Below, in pieces: positions 1 through 11,631 of a DNA stretch of 64,000 bases. Each line of letters starts with the position of its first letter. Positions within the stretch are counted from its first letter, which is position 1. This DNA comes from Ambrosia x helenae (taxonomy: Eukaryota > Streptophyta > Magnoliopsida > Asterales > Asteraceae): contig CM061224.1 of NCBI GenBank assembly GCA_030844895.1, positions 3,621,591 through 3,685,590 of the forward strand, read 5' to 3'. A program made the translations under genes and the position numbers. The notes under the pieces were generated by a model. It made no database searches. It was not told the DNA's origin and saw only the letters and a list, made by a program, of their open reading frames with translations.

Positions 1-10
1 AAACATAAGC

Positions 11-1111
11 ATGGTACAAGAAATGCATAAGTTTTCAAGAATCACACCCAAGAACCCTACACCAAACCCTAATATGTATCCAGATCATGAAATGATCATG
101 GAGAAACTTTACTTGATATTGGAGGCGGTTTCGGATCGTGTAGAAATGCATAAGAACATTGGAGAGCAAAGAAACAATTGGAACAACTTGTTGTTAACAT
201 CCATCAACACCATAACTCTTTCAGCAGCAACCATGGCTGGCATTGCTGCTGCTATAACCACTGTCCCAAATGCACCTTTTCAAGTGCTTAACCTTGCATC
301 TAGTTTCATGTATTTAGCAGCCACAGGCATGTTAATTATCATGAACAAGATCCAACCATCTCAACTGACTGAAGAACAAAGAAATGCATCAAGGTTGTTC
401 AAGCAACTCGAAAGCGAAATCAAGACAAAGATTGCAATAAGCAAACCTACTCTCAGTGATGTTAATGATGCAATGAATAAAGTTTTGGCTCTAGATAGAG
501 CATACCCTCTTCCTTTAATTGGTGTCATGCTAGAAAAGTTTCCAGCCAAAGTGGAACCAGCAGTTTGGTGGCCCGAAAAACCAACATCTTCCAAACGGTG
601 TAACGATAATAACGGTTGGAGTGTGGAGCTTGAACAAGAGATGAAAGAGATCATTAAGGTTTTAGAGGTTAAAGACAAAGATGATTACATAAGGTTAGGT
701 GAAAAGGCCTTGAAACTCAACAAAGGTTTAGCCATAGCTGGACCTCTACTAACCGGATTAGGAGCCATTGGTTCGAGCTTTCTTGCATGTTCTCCTCATA
801 GTTCTTGGGCCATGATGCTTGGAGTCATGGGGGGTGCAATGGCAAGTGTTGTAAATACTATACAACATGGTGGACAAGTTGGGATGGTGTTTGAGATGTA
901 TAGAAGCAATGCTGGTTTCTTTAAGATGATGCAGGAGTCTATAGAATCAAACATGGAGGAGAGAGATGTGGAGAGGAGAGAGAATGGTGAAGTGTTTGAG
1001 ATGAAGGTAGCATTGCAGCTTGGAAGAAGTTTATCTGAGCTTAGAGATGTGGCAGCTTCATCTTCAAGATTAGGGAAAGATATTGAAGAGTTTGGAAGCA
1101 AGCTTTTCTAA
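11..1111 (+). CDS. At4g22030-like protein (annotated as probable F-box protein)
   Basis: Single-exon ORF of 366 residues from an ATG at 11 to a TAA. It matches the plant family annotated as 'probable F-box protein At4g22030': the block around residues 40-75 (DRVEMHKNIGEQRNNW, then a hydrophobic Ala-rich run) and the C-terminal EFGSKLF are characteristic. Two hydrophobic segments, about residues 60-112 and 228-265, look like membrane hairpins. I see no convincing F-box, so the family name may mislead and the function is not known. The N-terminus is shorter than in some family members, and the start lies only 10 bases into the window, so an upstream start or exon cannot be excluded. No frame damage is seen. 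Confidence 0.85.
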   Translation: MVQEMHKFSRITPKNPTPNPNMYPDHEMIMEKLYLILEAVSDRVEMHKNIGEQRNNWNNLLLTSINTITLSAATMAGIAAAITTVPNAPFQVLNLASSFMYLAATGMLIIMNKIQPSQLTEEQRNASRLFKQLESEIKTKIAISKPTLSDVNDAMNKVLALDRAYPLPLIGVMLEKFPAKVEPAVWWPEKPTSSKRCNDNNGWSVELEQEMKEIIKVLEVKDKDDYIRLGEKALKLNKGLAIAGPLLTGLGAIGSSFLACSPHSSWAMMLGVMGGAMASVVNTIQHGGQVGMVFEMYRSNAGFFKMMQESIESNMEERDVERRENGEVFEMKVALQLGRSLSELRDVAASSSRLGKDIEEFGSKLF

Positions 1112-1843
1112 TCTTCTCAAATTATTTTATTAATTTATTCATTGACATGTATATAAAGTTGCACATCATAAATATGTAACAAGTTGAGATAACTATACCA
1201 AGATTAGTTATTTTTTTCCTTTATATGTTGAGACCTGATTAAAAAACAATAACAAAAAAAAAAATTATGTAATTAATTAATATCGCGGATTAACAACATC
1301 AGTATTTAAGACCTATTACGATAAATATGTACAAACCACCTATATACTAGCCATTGTTGCTCACCATAGCCTTTTGGTCATTGCCTCATTGTCACAGTCA
1401 TATGTGTTAGGAGGATTGTGGTGGGTAGCAATAGACGATATGTGGGTGGCGATGATTAAAAACTTTAAGAATCCATAATTAAATATGTTAAAAATACAAA
1501 TAAACAAATACAAGTACATATATTATATGTGTCGTAAATACAAGTACAGATATTAACTAGTAAACTAGACATTGAATATTAGATAGTCAGTAGCAATTTC
1601 TCGATCTTAATTATCAATTGAAACTAAATTACGAAGTCAAACGTTGAAATTAATTTAACAATTAAGGATAATATTGTATTGCAGGAACTAGAAAGGTTAT
1701 CAAATGATCTCACTACAAGTATACAATATATATTTTTAGGGTAACTTTGCTAAATAGTAACCTAGTTTCAGTAGTGTTTCAATCAAGTCACTAATAAAAA
1801 GTTTTGTTCCAATTAGGTAACTAAAGTTATTTTAATGTTCTAA
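1112..1843. other. AT-rich intergenic DNA
   Basis: This is the 3' flank of the At4g22030-like gene. It holds AT-rich sequence without a coding signal. The first part presumably carries the 3' UTR and poly(A) signals, but I cannot assign them. Confidence 0.5.
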
Positions 1844-2607
1844 TTAGGGCTGCAAACGAACTGAACTTTCAGCGAACAATTTATGAACCGTTCGGCGGGA
1901 AGTTCGTTTATGTTTGTTCGTTTAATAAATGAACGAACACGAACAAAAAATTTCGTTCAGTTCGTTAAGTTAAACGAGCGAACATGAACAGAGGCCGCGT
2001 TCGTTCGTTTATGTTCGTGAACGTTCGGTAACATGTTCGTTTATGTTCGTTTGTGTTCGATAGTTTAATGGACTTTTTAATTTTATTTTATATTCTTGAT
2101 TTTTTATTTACTAAAATAAATAAATAATTTATGTGAAGTAAGTATATAAGACTTCAAGTTTAAATAAATGAAAACTTCAAGTTTAAGATAAGAGCTTAGT
2201 TTTTCGAGACACTACTTTATTATATTTAACCAATTACCAATATTATGATATGTATTAAGTATGTTTGTATAGTTAGGTAATATGTTGGGTGTTCTACTTA
2301 ATTTATTAATATATGTGAATTCTATCTTATTCCAAAATTAATATATGTCCGTTTGTGTTTGTTTTTGGTCATGAACAATTTTTTGTGTTCAGGAACACTT
2401 ATTTGTGTTCAGTAACGCTCGTTTATGTTCGTGTGCGTTAATGAACAAAATTAACAAACGAACACGCGTGTTTTCTTAACAAACGAACATGAACAAAAAA
2501 TCTCGTTGGGTAAGTGTTCTAGAACTGTTCATGAACACATAATTTCCTTAGCAAACGAACACGAACAAGGCTCTGTTCGTGTTCATTCAGTTCGTTTGCA
2601 GCTCTAA
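1844..2607. mobile_element. hAT-like MITE built of GTTCGTTT/AACGAAC arms
   Basis: A 764 bp element whose ends are inverted copies: TTAGGGCTGCAAACGAACTG at 1844 and the complement of TTAGAGCTGCAAACGAACTG at 2607, with one difference. TTCTAA flanks both ends (1838-1843 and 2608-2613). The arms are packed with GTTCGTTT/GTGTTCG motifs in both directions, and the middle is plain AT-rich DNA. No transposase is encoded. The superfamily is inferred from end structure only; the duplication is shorter than the 8 bp expected of hAT. Confidence 0.7.
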
Positions 2608-3968
2608 TTCTAATCATATACAATTTACTTATTTAGAAGGTCATCAATCCATATATGACTTTTATTTTGGTTATTTTTTAAAATGTTGACTTGGATTATC
2701 AATAATAACATGGATTAAAAATTAGAAAATATATTTTTAAAATTGCGAAAAAGTTAGGAAAAATAAAATTACGAAAAAATATGAAAATTACAAAAAAAAC
2801 GAAGAAAAATTTAAAATAATTATAAAAAATGTAAAAGTAAAAGACTAACGAAAAATTTTAAAAAATGCGAACTTTTTAAAAATGGAAAAAATACTAATTT
2901 TTCACAATTTCTATAATTAAAAAATATAAAAAATAATAAAATTTAAAAATATAAACATTTTTTAAATTTTCGCAATTTTTTTAAACATTCACAATTTTTA
3001 TAAATCATTTTTTTTCCTAATTAGATAAGTCAACTTTACTTTGATATTCTAATAAGGTCACTGAAGTTGACTTTAATTAATGTTCCAATCATAGATGTTA
3101 TACCTGGTAGGTAAAACTATATAGGAATAGAACATAAAATAAACTTTAATTACTTAATTAGAACAAATATTTTTATTAGTGATCTAAATGAAACATTAGT
3201 AAATTTGATTACCATTCTATAAAATATTCCCTATATTTTTTCCCAAATGTATACGGAACTTCCATCGTCAATAAATATTCAAAGTTTTATCATATCAAAA
3301 TATTTATATACACCCATCTAAGATCTACCAAACAACTACTGCAATTACTATTATTAATATATTTAAGCATAAACATTTCAAGGTTTCTTTTTGTTATCAT
3401 AACTTGATGCAATTCAAATCTATACTGTATCTTTTGAAACATGAGTGACACATTGTTATATATATTAATTCACGTGCTTCATTCTGAAAGCTATGAAAAC
3501 AGAAACTACTTGTCTGGTTCTTAATTCTTTCTAACTTTTGTTTTGTTTTGTTTGTTTGGATGAAACATTTGAACTAACTAATTACAACACAAGTTGCATG
3601 CCAAATATGCCATTAATATGAACCAATTTAATTTGGTCAAAGTTGATGTACATTTTGGTCAAATTAGACACGAGCTTCTTGCAAAATGCATCATAACCTT
3701 AGAACGGTCTTGAGATTTTATTTGTATCTATTGAGCAATTAGTTGTACTAGCATTTCTTTTAGCAATAATTCAATTCTACCCTTAAAACTACACCATTTA
3801 GGATACAATTTTACATACCGCTAGTCCAAAAGTCCTTTGGAAGCGGTTGTAACAATTAATTCAGAATTGACCAAAGGTTTTCTAGCTAGGTGGTATCGAC
3901 CATGAGCTTGAGGGTTCGGGTCATATAGTGGACGTTAATATAAGCTTAAGAGTAATACTAGAGGGTGT
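2608..3968. other. AT-rich intergenic DNA
   Basis: A very AT-rich, partly A/T-homopolymeric stretch with many short AAAAAT and TTTTTA runs (2700-3010). The flanks at about 1780-1850 and 3010-3200 share 'not more than one step' phrases such as AATTAGGTAACTAAAGTT-type text, which suggests an older repeat that was split by the MITE. No gene is seen. Confidence 0.4.
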
Positions 3969-4226
3969 CCTTCAAGTGTAGTCTAGTTGGTGAAGGGACT
4001 GGTCTTCTCTTTGGGAGACCTGAGTTCGATTCCCACGGGTTGCGCTGCATTTGAGAGACACAAGGCAATGATGGTGAGGCTTGTGGTTCAAGTGATGCAA
4101 GTTCGATCCTGAGCTGACCCGGTTTTCATCCGGCTGTTACTCCAGCGAGGTAAAACTCATGTGGTATGATGAACTTCTGCTACCTTCGTTTTGAAGAAAG
4201 TCACTGTTAAAAAAAAAAAAAAAAAA
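3969..4226 (+). mobile_element. tRNA-derived SINE with exact 18-bp target duplication
   Basis: A 258 bp element bounded by a perfect 18-bp direct repeat (3951-3968 and 4227-4244). It carries a perfect RNA polymerase III box A (TAGTCTAGTTGG, 3979-3990) and box B (GTTCGATTC, 4024-4032), spaced as in a tRNA, and ends in a 19-A tail. A second box-B-like GTTCGATCC at 4101 has a near box A only a few bases upstream, so it is probably not functional. The exact duplication implies a fairly recent L1-type insertion. Confidence 0.9.
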
Positions 4227-4507
4227 AGTAATACTAGAGGGTGTTAGCGGATATACATATCTAAAAGGGAGTAAAGTTGTTGCTGAATAGAAATATATTT
4301 TACTAGGTTTGAGACCCGTGGGGACCCACGGTGCAAACCATAGTAAAAAAATATATTAAACTAAGAGTTGTATTATTCAAGTTTAGTGGCTACAACGTAA
4401 AGTGTTAAAAATAACGCTTAGCCTGATATTTTTTTTCTTATATAAACGTCATGTTTCAATGTTGCGTTGATATGAAATGGGTATTTAAATTAAAACTAAT
4501 ATATAAC

Positions 4508-4684
4508 CAGGGGCGGATCCAATTAAAGAGGAGGGGTTGCGGACGTTGCGGCTCAACTTCGCGCGCGTAGTGGAAAATTAGTGGAAAATTTGGTTTTTTT
4601 CTACGAAATTTGAAAAACGTTACTACTAAAATGAAAAAAAATGAAAAACGTTACTACTGAAAAATGTTTCTAGATCCGCCACTG
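4508..4684. mobile_element. hAT MITE nested in the Helitron
   Basis: A 177 bp element with ends CAGGGGCGGATCC and the complement of CAGTGGCGGATCT. It is flanked by the exact 8-bp duplication TATATAAC (4500-4507 and 4685-4692). The CAGTGGCGGA terminus and the 8-bp duplication place it with hAT-type MITEs. A related single end is seen at 43523. It inserted after the host Helitron. Confidence 0.85.
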
Positions 4685-5028
4685 TATATAACTATGGTTT
4701 TCATGTCAAAGTGGATATTTTTTGTAAGCTATAAGTAACGTTCGTAATGAAAACCGATTACCTTTTATGATCAGTACTCAACCAAAGTATAAACTTTAAC
4801 AAAAAATAACAAAAGGTATGAATACATTGTGTTTTTGTAAATTACTTTTTATCATATTTTTATTTTTAATGTAATTGTAATTAGTACATAACTTGTTTTA
4901 TTGACAAATGGCAACGCACTGTTCAAAGCACAAAAAAAAAGTTTAAAATAATACTTTATTATTGAAGTTGTATATACATAACGTCAATAAAGATAAGTAA
5001 AAAATTGCATCAAAATTACTCACATTAT

Positions 5029-6357
5029 TCATAAATCCTGAAAGACTTCTTTGTACACAACGTTTGATGTTTTGTTCGTCAATTCACCATTTTCATCTAC
5101 TATAACTATCTTCAGTCCATCTCGACTTCTGACTCTTGAAAGCGCAACATACAACTGCCCGTGTGAAAAAACTGGATCCTTCAAATACAACCCAACTCTG
5201 GATAAGGATTGTCCTTGACATTTGTTTATTGTCATTGCGAAAGAAACAGCAAGTGGAAATTGTCTTCTGTTAAATTTAAAAGGAATTTTCTTATCCGAGG
5301 GGGATAAAGTAATTCTTGGAATAAAAGTTCGCATTCCAATGTTACTTCATGATATGATTTTCGCTTCAATGACACGTTTTCTCATTTTAACAACTTGTAA
5401 CCTTGTCCCATTGCACAAACCGCTTTTCTGATCAATGTTTCTGAGTAACATTACGGGAACGCCAACTTTCAAAACCAAACGATGGTTTGGTATTCCAAAA
5501 AACTTAAGACCATTCAGGACATCAGGAGAAACTAATCTTTCATCAACCTGTTTGTTAACATCTTCGGACTGGCAAACACTATCCGAACTTAGATACTCAA
5601 CTTCGTCACCGGGAAACATTGAAAGTAATATATCATTAATTTCATGAACAACTTCATTCTTCGGTGCCAATATAGCTCGATCTTGAAAATAAGTCGGAAT
5701 GTGGATGTTATCCAAAAGTGACGGATAAACAAAGGCTATCAAATCAGAAACAGGATCCGAAGATTGAGAAATAAGTAAGTCATCAGGTATCAAAATAACA
5801 TCCTGATCATCGCTTATTGTATCAACCTTTCCTTCTCCTATGTCCAGAAGCCAAGATGCAGACTTTTTAGTTTCCTCAATATCAGAACTGCAGCTTCCTG
5901 AAAGCAACCTCATATTTTTTGTTAACTCTAAAACAGTGCATTTGTGCCAAATGTATGATGAACTTAAAGAGGCATTAACAATGTCATGCCTAGTTCCATT
6001 TGGTACAACTGGTAGAATTTGCCTAAAGTCACCCCCAAACACAACAACCTTTTCACCAAATAACAAATCAGACGACTCATCAGCATGTACACCAAATACA
6101 TCTTTTAAACTTCGATCTAGTGCTTCAAAAGCATGTTTATGAGTCATGGGTGCTTCATCCCATATAATCAAGTCAGTTTGTTTAACCAGCTGTGCAACAT
6201 CACTATTAGGTGGTATGTAACACATAGAATCTTCAGTTAGGTTTATAGGAATACGAAACCTGGAATGTGCTGTCCTACCACCGGCCAATAGCAAAGAAGC
6301 GATACCACTCGAAGCAACATTCAAAACAATCTTTCTTGATTGTTTATCTACTTAACA
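5029..6357 (-). pseudogene. Helitron PIF1-type helicase, C-terminal part, broken
   Basis: Minus-strand reading frame from about 6357 to 5029 encoding the latter two-thirds of a PIF1/RecD-like helicase as found in plant Helitrons. Visible are the VLNVASSGIASLLL segment just after the usual Walker A, the DEAP Walker B (IIWDEAPM), GDFRQILPVVP, the TKNMRL segment, and near the end the FAMTINKCQGQSL and YVALSRVRSRDGL motifs typical of the C-terminal RecA domain. One in-frame TGA (5347-5349) splits the frame; both halves stay in the same phase. The N-terminal part with the GxGKT loop is absent and the frame closes upstream near 6350, so the gene is truncated or lost its upstream exons. In a complete element the product would unwind DNA during rolling-circle transposition. 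Confidence 0.85.
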
Positions 6358-7230
6358 TTAAAGATCAAACAATAATTGTTACTCAATACATATAAGTCAA
6401 ATTACATATCAAGATACACGATTAATACTGTTAATGAGAGAATTGATAGCACATGCATCATCAAAAAATCATAGTGATAATAACAAAATACATCGATTCC
6501 TAACAAATACACGACTATTAACATGATGTCTGATAGTGTTTGATATTATCGAGATCTTCATAATAGTGAAGAAGATGAACAGTTACTTACCTTTTGGTAA
6601 AGTAGCTTTTTTGAAGACCCAAGAAATCTGAAAAAAGTGAAACAATGTGGGGTATGTATATAATGAAAAAATTGATGTTGGGCTGAAAGAAAATTGAACT
6701 ATTAAATAATCGGGCCTTTGTTTAATAAAAACATTCAACCAAATAAGTAATCTAAGAATGTACGCTTTGTAATTTATATGGACTGGTGTTGGTAAGTTAG
6801 TGGGCCGATCCATTGTTGATTGTATTATAACAACATATTTGGGTAACAATTTAAGATGATAGACAACATTTATGTTACAATTTTTTTGTTATAATTAGAT
6901 ACTAATCATACAAAATTAAAACTCACTATTATGTTTGATGACTACATCCACCAATCTAGTTGTATCTATATATACTAAACATAATATCAAATGGATGAAA
7001 ACATACTTATCAATCAAGCAAACGCATTTATTAAATATTATCATCGTTAAACTTAATAAAAACAGTAAACCATATCATGGTATAAAGAGAAAATAACAAA
7101 GTAGAAATTGTTCAAATTTATTAAAAAAAAAACAAAACATAAAGCAATGAAACTGGTTGACCATAAGCATAGCAAACAAATCCTCTTCATTTTGGGTTTA
7201 GGAAGACGGGAGGCTCAACGGAATTTTAAG
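6358..7230. other. Helitron interior without coding signal
   Basis: An AT-rich stretch between the helicase remnant and the RPA1-like gene. This is where helicase upstream exons or a Rep domain could lie. I could not recognise any Rep/HUH or Walker A motif. Only short chance ORFs are present. Confidence 0.5.
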
Positions 7231-10200
7231 TTACTCCATACTACCACCACTTCCAATCTTAGTTGAAGGAATTGGTGTGCTTTCATCATCAGAAATCGCG
7301 TCAATCAGTTTACGCTTAACCATTTGATACTTGGAACTGATAGAACATTGTTCTCCTTCAGCATAAACTTTCTTATCAACAAAGTTATCAGCAATGGAAA
7401 TTGGCGTATCATTATCGCCTGTGTCTGATTCCTAAAGAAAAAATAGTTACAAACATATGTTGCAAATTCATCAGTGATTGTGTTTGAAAGAAAAATGAGT
7501 AAAATGTATTAATATGAAATTAAGTGTTTGTGAAAATGGTACCTTGGAAACAGAAATAACACTAGACGGCATTGCTAGGAGAGACGTGTGAAGTGATTCT
7601 GATTCAGCAGGTTGTTTTTAAAAAAAAATATGAAAAAAATTTGTAATGTAATAAAGTCTTACGTAAATAAAATTTGCTAAGTTATAGCAAATGGAATTCG
7701 ATTATGTACCTGTCCTACGTACAACTTTTTCTTAAGATGCGAGGTAATTGTTGGATCATCACTTATCTTAGTTACACCATAAACATCATATTTGTTGTTT
7801 AAATTGAAGCCAGACACAAAGATCTTAAAAGCAAACTCTCTGTCTAACAAAGTCTTAATCTCTTCAGGATATTCAACTGTATCACCAACCTATTTAAAAG
7901 GAATAACCAAATACATAAATATTACAAAACTATAATTAAGGAATTATTAAAAATAATTTTGTATTTAAAATTTAGTTAAAAATATGGAATACCGTATTCA
8001 AATCAAGCAATTCAGAAGCACTTTTACTAATAAGTTGTGCAACGACACGATGAAACAACGTAAGAGATACAGCACCATTAACGTCTTGCACACGAACCTG
8101 AATTTTAAACCTAGAAAAAAAAATTAAAAAATAGAACAAAAAATTATAACTAAGTTGGGTTGAAATCAAACTATATTTGTGTATATTAAAATTGATGTTA
8201 CAAATATATCCGACCTTGGTGTAGGCTCAACTTGTTTGGCACTACAACTAACATTCAAACACTCGTAAACCTTTATTTCCTCAACATCTGAACTTCCTTC
8301 ACCAACCTGTTTGATTATATAATCAATACTACATTTTCTGGTGCATTTGGGGCATCCCATGTAGTACCAGCCAATTTCGGTAAATAGGTCTTTAATAGTA
8401 CCCAATAATACCAGAGCCTGCTCCTGTATGAATATTATAATTTGTTACCGAAATAAGATAGTATATGGTATACAATGGGTATTAATATTAAATAAAAATA
8501 ATTTTTTAATAACATTACAATTTTTTATATTTAATTATAAATATTGTATTTAAGTATCAACATTATACTTACCTCTTGAATCTCACAAATGTCGCCAATG
8601 TTACTAAAAGGAGTGTTATGGACAAATTCATCTTCATCAGAACAGAACATAGAAGTTCCATATGGTCGATGAGAAGAGGAAGGATTATCAGCGATTTCAA
8701 AAAAAAAAGTTATGAAATTTAAAAATAATAGGATATAAAAAAAACGTGTTGTTGAGTTTTACATTTTCATCACATAGGATCATTTCAATTGAGTACACAT
8801 CATTAGGATTGCGACGATCGGGTAGACGCCAAACCCGAATAATCTTTAGCTTTAACGTCACACCGTTTCGGTTTACATGAATTTGGTTAACCATGGTAAA
8901 CTCATTTGCATCTACAGCAGCCATTGATCTTGTTAACTGGAAAAAAATAATGTAAAAACCAATAGATGACTTCAATAACACAAATTATAGACAACATAAA
9001 AATATTGAAACTTATATTATAGTTAGCTAATAAGTTTCAAATGTATTGTAGTATAAATGTCTGGATTGATCACTCCAGAATGTATGCAAAACATCAGCAT
9101 AGTCGATTGGTTAATAACAATAACAAATCAAAATCAAAATAAATAATGTTTATGTATTTAAAGATGAGAAACAGAAATTAACCTAATAATATATCTTTGC
9201 GATTACTCAAAGTGCATTCAACGTGTCTTATTACAATCGTATGTGAATTGGTTTGACTTGTTTATATAGTTATTCAATCAATTCAATAATAAGAAATGGA
9301 TGAAATAGTGGAGGTTAATTAGCATTCGAATTAGCATTGTTATTATTGTTATAACATTATGTATTGATTGAATTTAGTCAACGTCAAGCATTCCTTGATT
9401 AACTGGCGTATGTCAAGCATTATATAGGTATTCAATCAATTCAATAATAAGAAATGGATGAAAGAGTGGAGGGTAATTAGCATCCGAATTAGCATTGTTA
9501 TTATTGTTATAACATTATGTATTGATTGAATTTAGTCAAAGTCAAGCATTCAAACCATAACTGCCGCATGTCAATACGATATTCTAACAAATTGTTAGTC
9601 AAAACTTGTTTATATAGGTATTCAATCAATTCGATAATAAGAAATGGATGAAATAGTGGAGGTTAATTAGCATTCGAATTAGCATTGTTATTATTGTTAT
9701 AACATTATGTATTGATTGAATTTAGTCAACGTCAAGCATTCCTTGATTAACTGGCGTATGTCAAGCATTATATAGGTATTCAATCAATTCAATAATAAGA
9801 AATGGATGAAAGAGTGGAGGGTAATTAGCATCCGAATTAGCATTGTTATTATTGTTATAACATTATGTATTGATTGAATTTAGTCAAAGTCAAGCATTCA
9901 AACCATAAATGCCGAATGTCAATACGATATTCTAACAAATTGTTAGTCAAAACTTGTTTATATAGTTATTTAATCAATTCAATAATAAGAAATGGATGAA
10001 ATAGTGGAGGTTAATTAGCATTCGAATTAGCATTGTTATTATTGTTATAACATTATGTATTGATTGAATTTAGTCAACGTCAAGCATTCCTTGATTAACT
10101 GGCTTATGTCAAGCATTATATAGGTATTCAATCAATTGAATAATAAGAAATGGATGAAAGAGTGGAGGGTAATTAGCATCCGAATTAGCATTATTATTAT

Positions 10201-10790
10201 TGTTATAACATTATGTATTGATTGAATTTAGTCAAAGTCAAGCATTCAAACCATAAATGCCGAATGTCAAGCATTATAGTTAGTTGTGATTTTTTTTGAT
10301 CTATTCAATGTTATTTAACTAAATGTTCTTTATATGTTATGTCAAGCATTATATAGGTATTCAATCAATTCAATAATAAGAAATGGATGAAAGAGTGGAG
10401 GGTAATTAGCATCTATAAATTCTAACAATTACAACATACCAAATTCATCATCTATAAATTCTAACAAAACAAACCAAGATGACCATGGTATGTCGAAACT
10501 TTAATGTTGTTGTTTCGTAAGTTTTTAGATAACAAAAACCTGTTCATGGATTTTGGCAATGTCTGGACAAACACGTAAAAAACAACATTATAATAACGAA
10601 TAAACTTTTTTTACTTAAAAAAAATTAGAAACGTCATACCAAAACTCGTGCGGAAGGGTCATGAATAACCTTGAAGAATTTGTCACCCTTGTGATAAGCC
10701 ATAATGAAGTTATTTGTCCTAATGAAATCATGTTCTTCGTTTGCAAAACAAAGTTTTGTTAAAGTATCCATAAAGTCACTAATACTCGAA
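7231..10790 (-). CDS. RPA1-like single-strand DNA-binding protein carried by Helitron
   Basis: Multi-exon minus-strand gene for a replication protein A 70-kDa-like protein. Exons I can place: 10640-10790 (approximate; MDTLTKLCFAN... FFKVIHDPSARV), 8760-8925 (MAAVDANEF..., with an OB-fold RVWRLPD...NDVYSIEMILCDE segment), 8573-about 8697, 8215-8423, 7993-8110, 7710-7889 and 7231-7431, which ends in TAA. The 8215-8423 exon has the zinc-ribbon of the RPA C-terminal OB fold (WYYMGCPKC, later YECLNVSC). Exon phases agree for the last four junctions. The acceptor for the exon ending near 8697 is not clear, and the link to the 10.7 kb exon is a guess because the tandem repeat lies between. Plant Helitrons often carry RPA-like genes; a role in binding displaced single strands is inferred. 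Whether it is expressed is unknown. Confidence 0.7.
9235..10430. repeat. Dimeric tandem repeat (158 + 190 bp) inside the Helitron
   Basis: Seven copies of a monomer marked by AAGAAATGGATGAAA occur at 9291, 9449, 9639, 9797, 9987, 10145 and 10378. Spacing alternates 158 and 190 bp (the last is 233). Copies alternate between an A type (ATAGTGGAGGTTAATTAGC) and a B type (AGAGTGGAGGGTAATTAGC). This makes about three copies of a 348-bp A/B dimer plus a partial. Each monomer begins near TATTCAATCAATTCAAT and contains TATTGATTGAATTTAG, so each could form a stem-loop. Confidence 0.85.
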
Positions 10791-11482
10791 ACTGATTTCA
10801 ATTATCTTTTTTTATGAAATCTTGTATTTGTTTTTTTTATAATCTTTTTTTATATTCACACATACTCGAAACTGATTTCAGTTGCAATCTGTTATTAACT
10901 AAGACAATCATATCATCAATGATTAAACCTGATCAGAATTACTTGTGTGTCGATTTCATCCAAAGCAGGGACTTGATCCTAAACAGATTATCAAATGGTG
11001 TTAATAAAAAAAGATTCTGATCATTACAAATAAATCCGAAATAAAACGATTGTATTTCTGTTTGGTTTAATATGATAGTAAACCGCTATGTATGGATCTC
11101 ATACAAATCAGAAACATAATCGAAAACAGATTAGATAGTTATTTTAATAAGAAACGTGTTGATAATTACAACAAAAAAGATTGTATTTTGTAGAAGGTTG
11201 ATAGCTATACGATTGTGATTATCTATTATGTAAGATGATTGCAAGCATTATGTATCAATCTAATCAAAATGCAGAAAAATTATCATAAACATTTCGAGAG
11301 TTATGTTTATCCTAAAACGTTTTCTTCAATATCAAATTACCGATTGTATTTCATAGAGGATTGATGTAAGATTGATGAACAACATACCTTGCAAAAAGAA
11401 CAATGAGAGAGGAATGAGGAATGAGAAAGGAATTATTAGGATAGGAAGGAGGAAGATGTTGTAACATACAAATGGATGTTGA

Positions 11483-11525
<43 letters not shown>

Positions 11526-11631
11526 TTTATATAATACTTTTTCATGGAGCTCCATTTAGGATTTGGATCCTTGAAGAGCCTCTCAAAATCTAGGATTCAA
11601 CCCTAGTGTTTTCATTTATTATATAGATAGA

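Larger units (their letters stand above)
4303..11631 (-). mobile_element. Large Helitron with RPA1-like gene and helicase remnant
   Basis: Read on the minus strand, the element starts TCTATCTATATAATAAATG at 11631 and ends in CTAG at 4306-4303. The 3' end has a terminal hairpin just inside it (CCGTGGG/CCCACGG, 4317-4332 region). The flanking bases are A before TC and T after CTAG, as expected for Helitron insertion between A and T. It encodes an RPA1-like protein (7231-10790) and the C-terminal part of a PIF1-type helicase (5029-6357). I find no Rep/HUH endonuclease, so this copy is not autonomous. It also contains an hAT MITE (4508-4684), a dimeric tandem repeat (9235-10430) and a long A-run (about 11487-11521). 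Confidence 0.8.

Noticed and set aside
361..1101. Minus-strand ORFs opposite the first gene
   Set aside because: They are shadows of the conserved plus-strand At4g22030-like frame.
3969..4050. tRNA gene by box A/box B match
   Set aside because: No cloverleaf with a plausible acceptor stem; A-tail and exact target duplication show a SINE.
9235..10430. CRISPR-like appearance of regularly spaced repeats
   Set aside because: Both the 'repeats' and the 'spacers' are similar between units; it is an ordinary tandem repeat in plant DNA.
11351..11545. Short minus-strand ORF with a long Phe run
   Set aside because: It is the translation of a long A-run inside the Helitron, near its 5' end.
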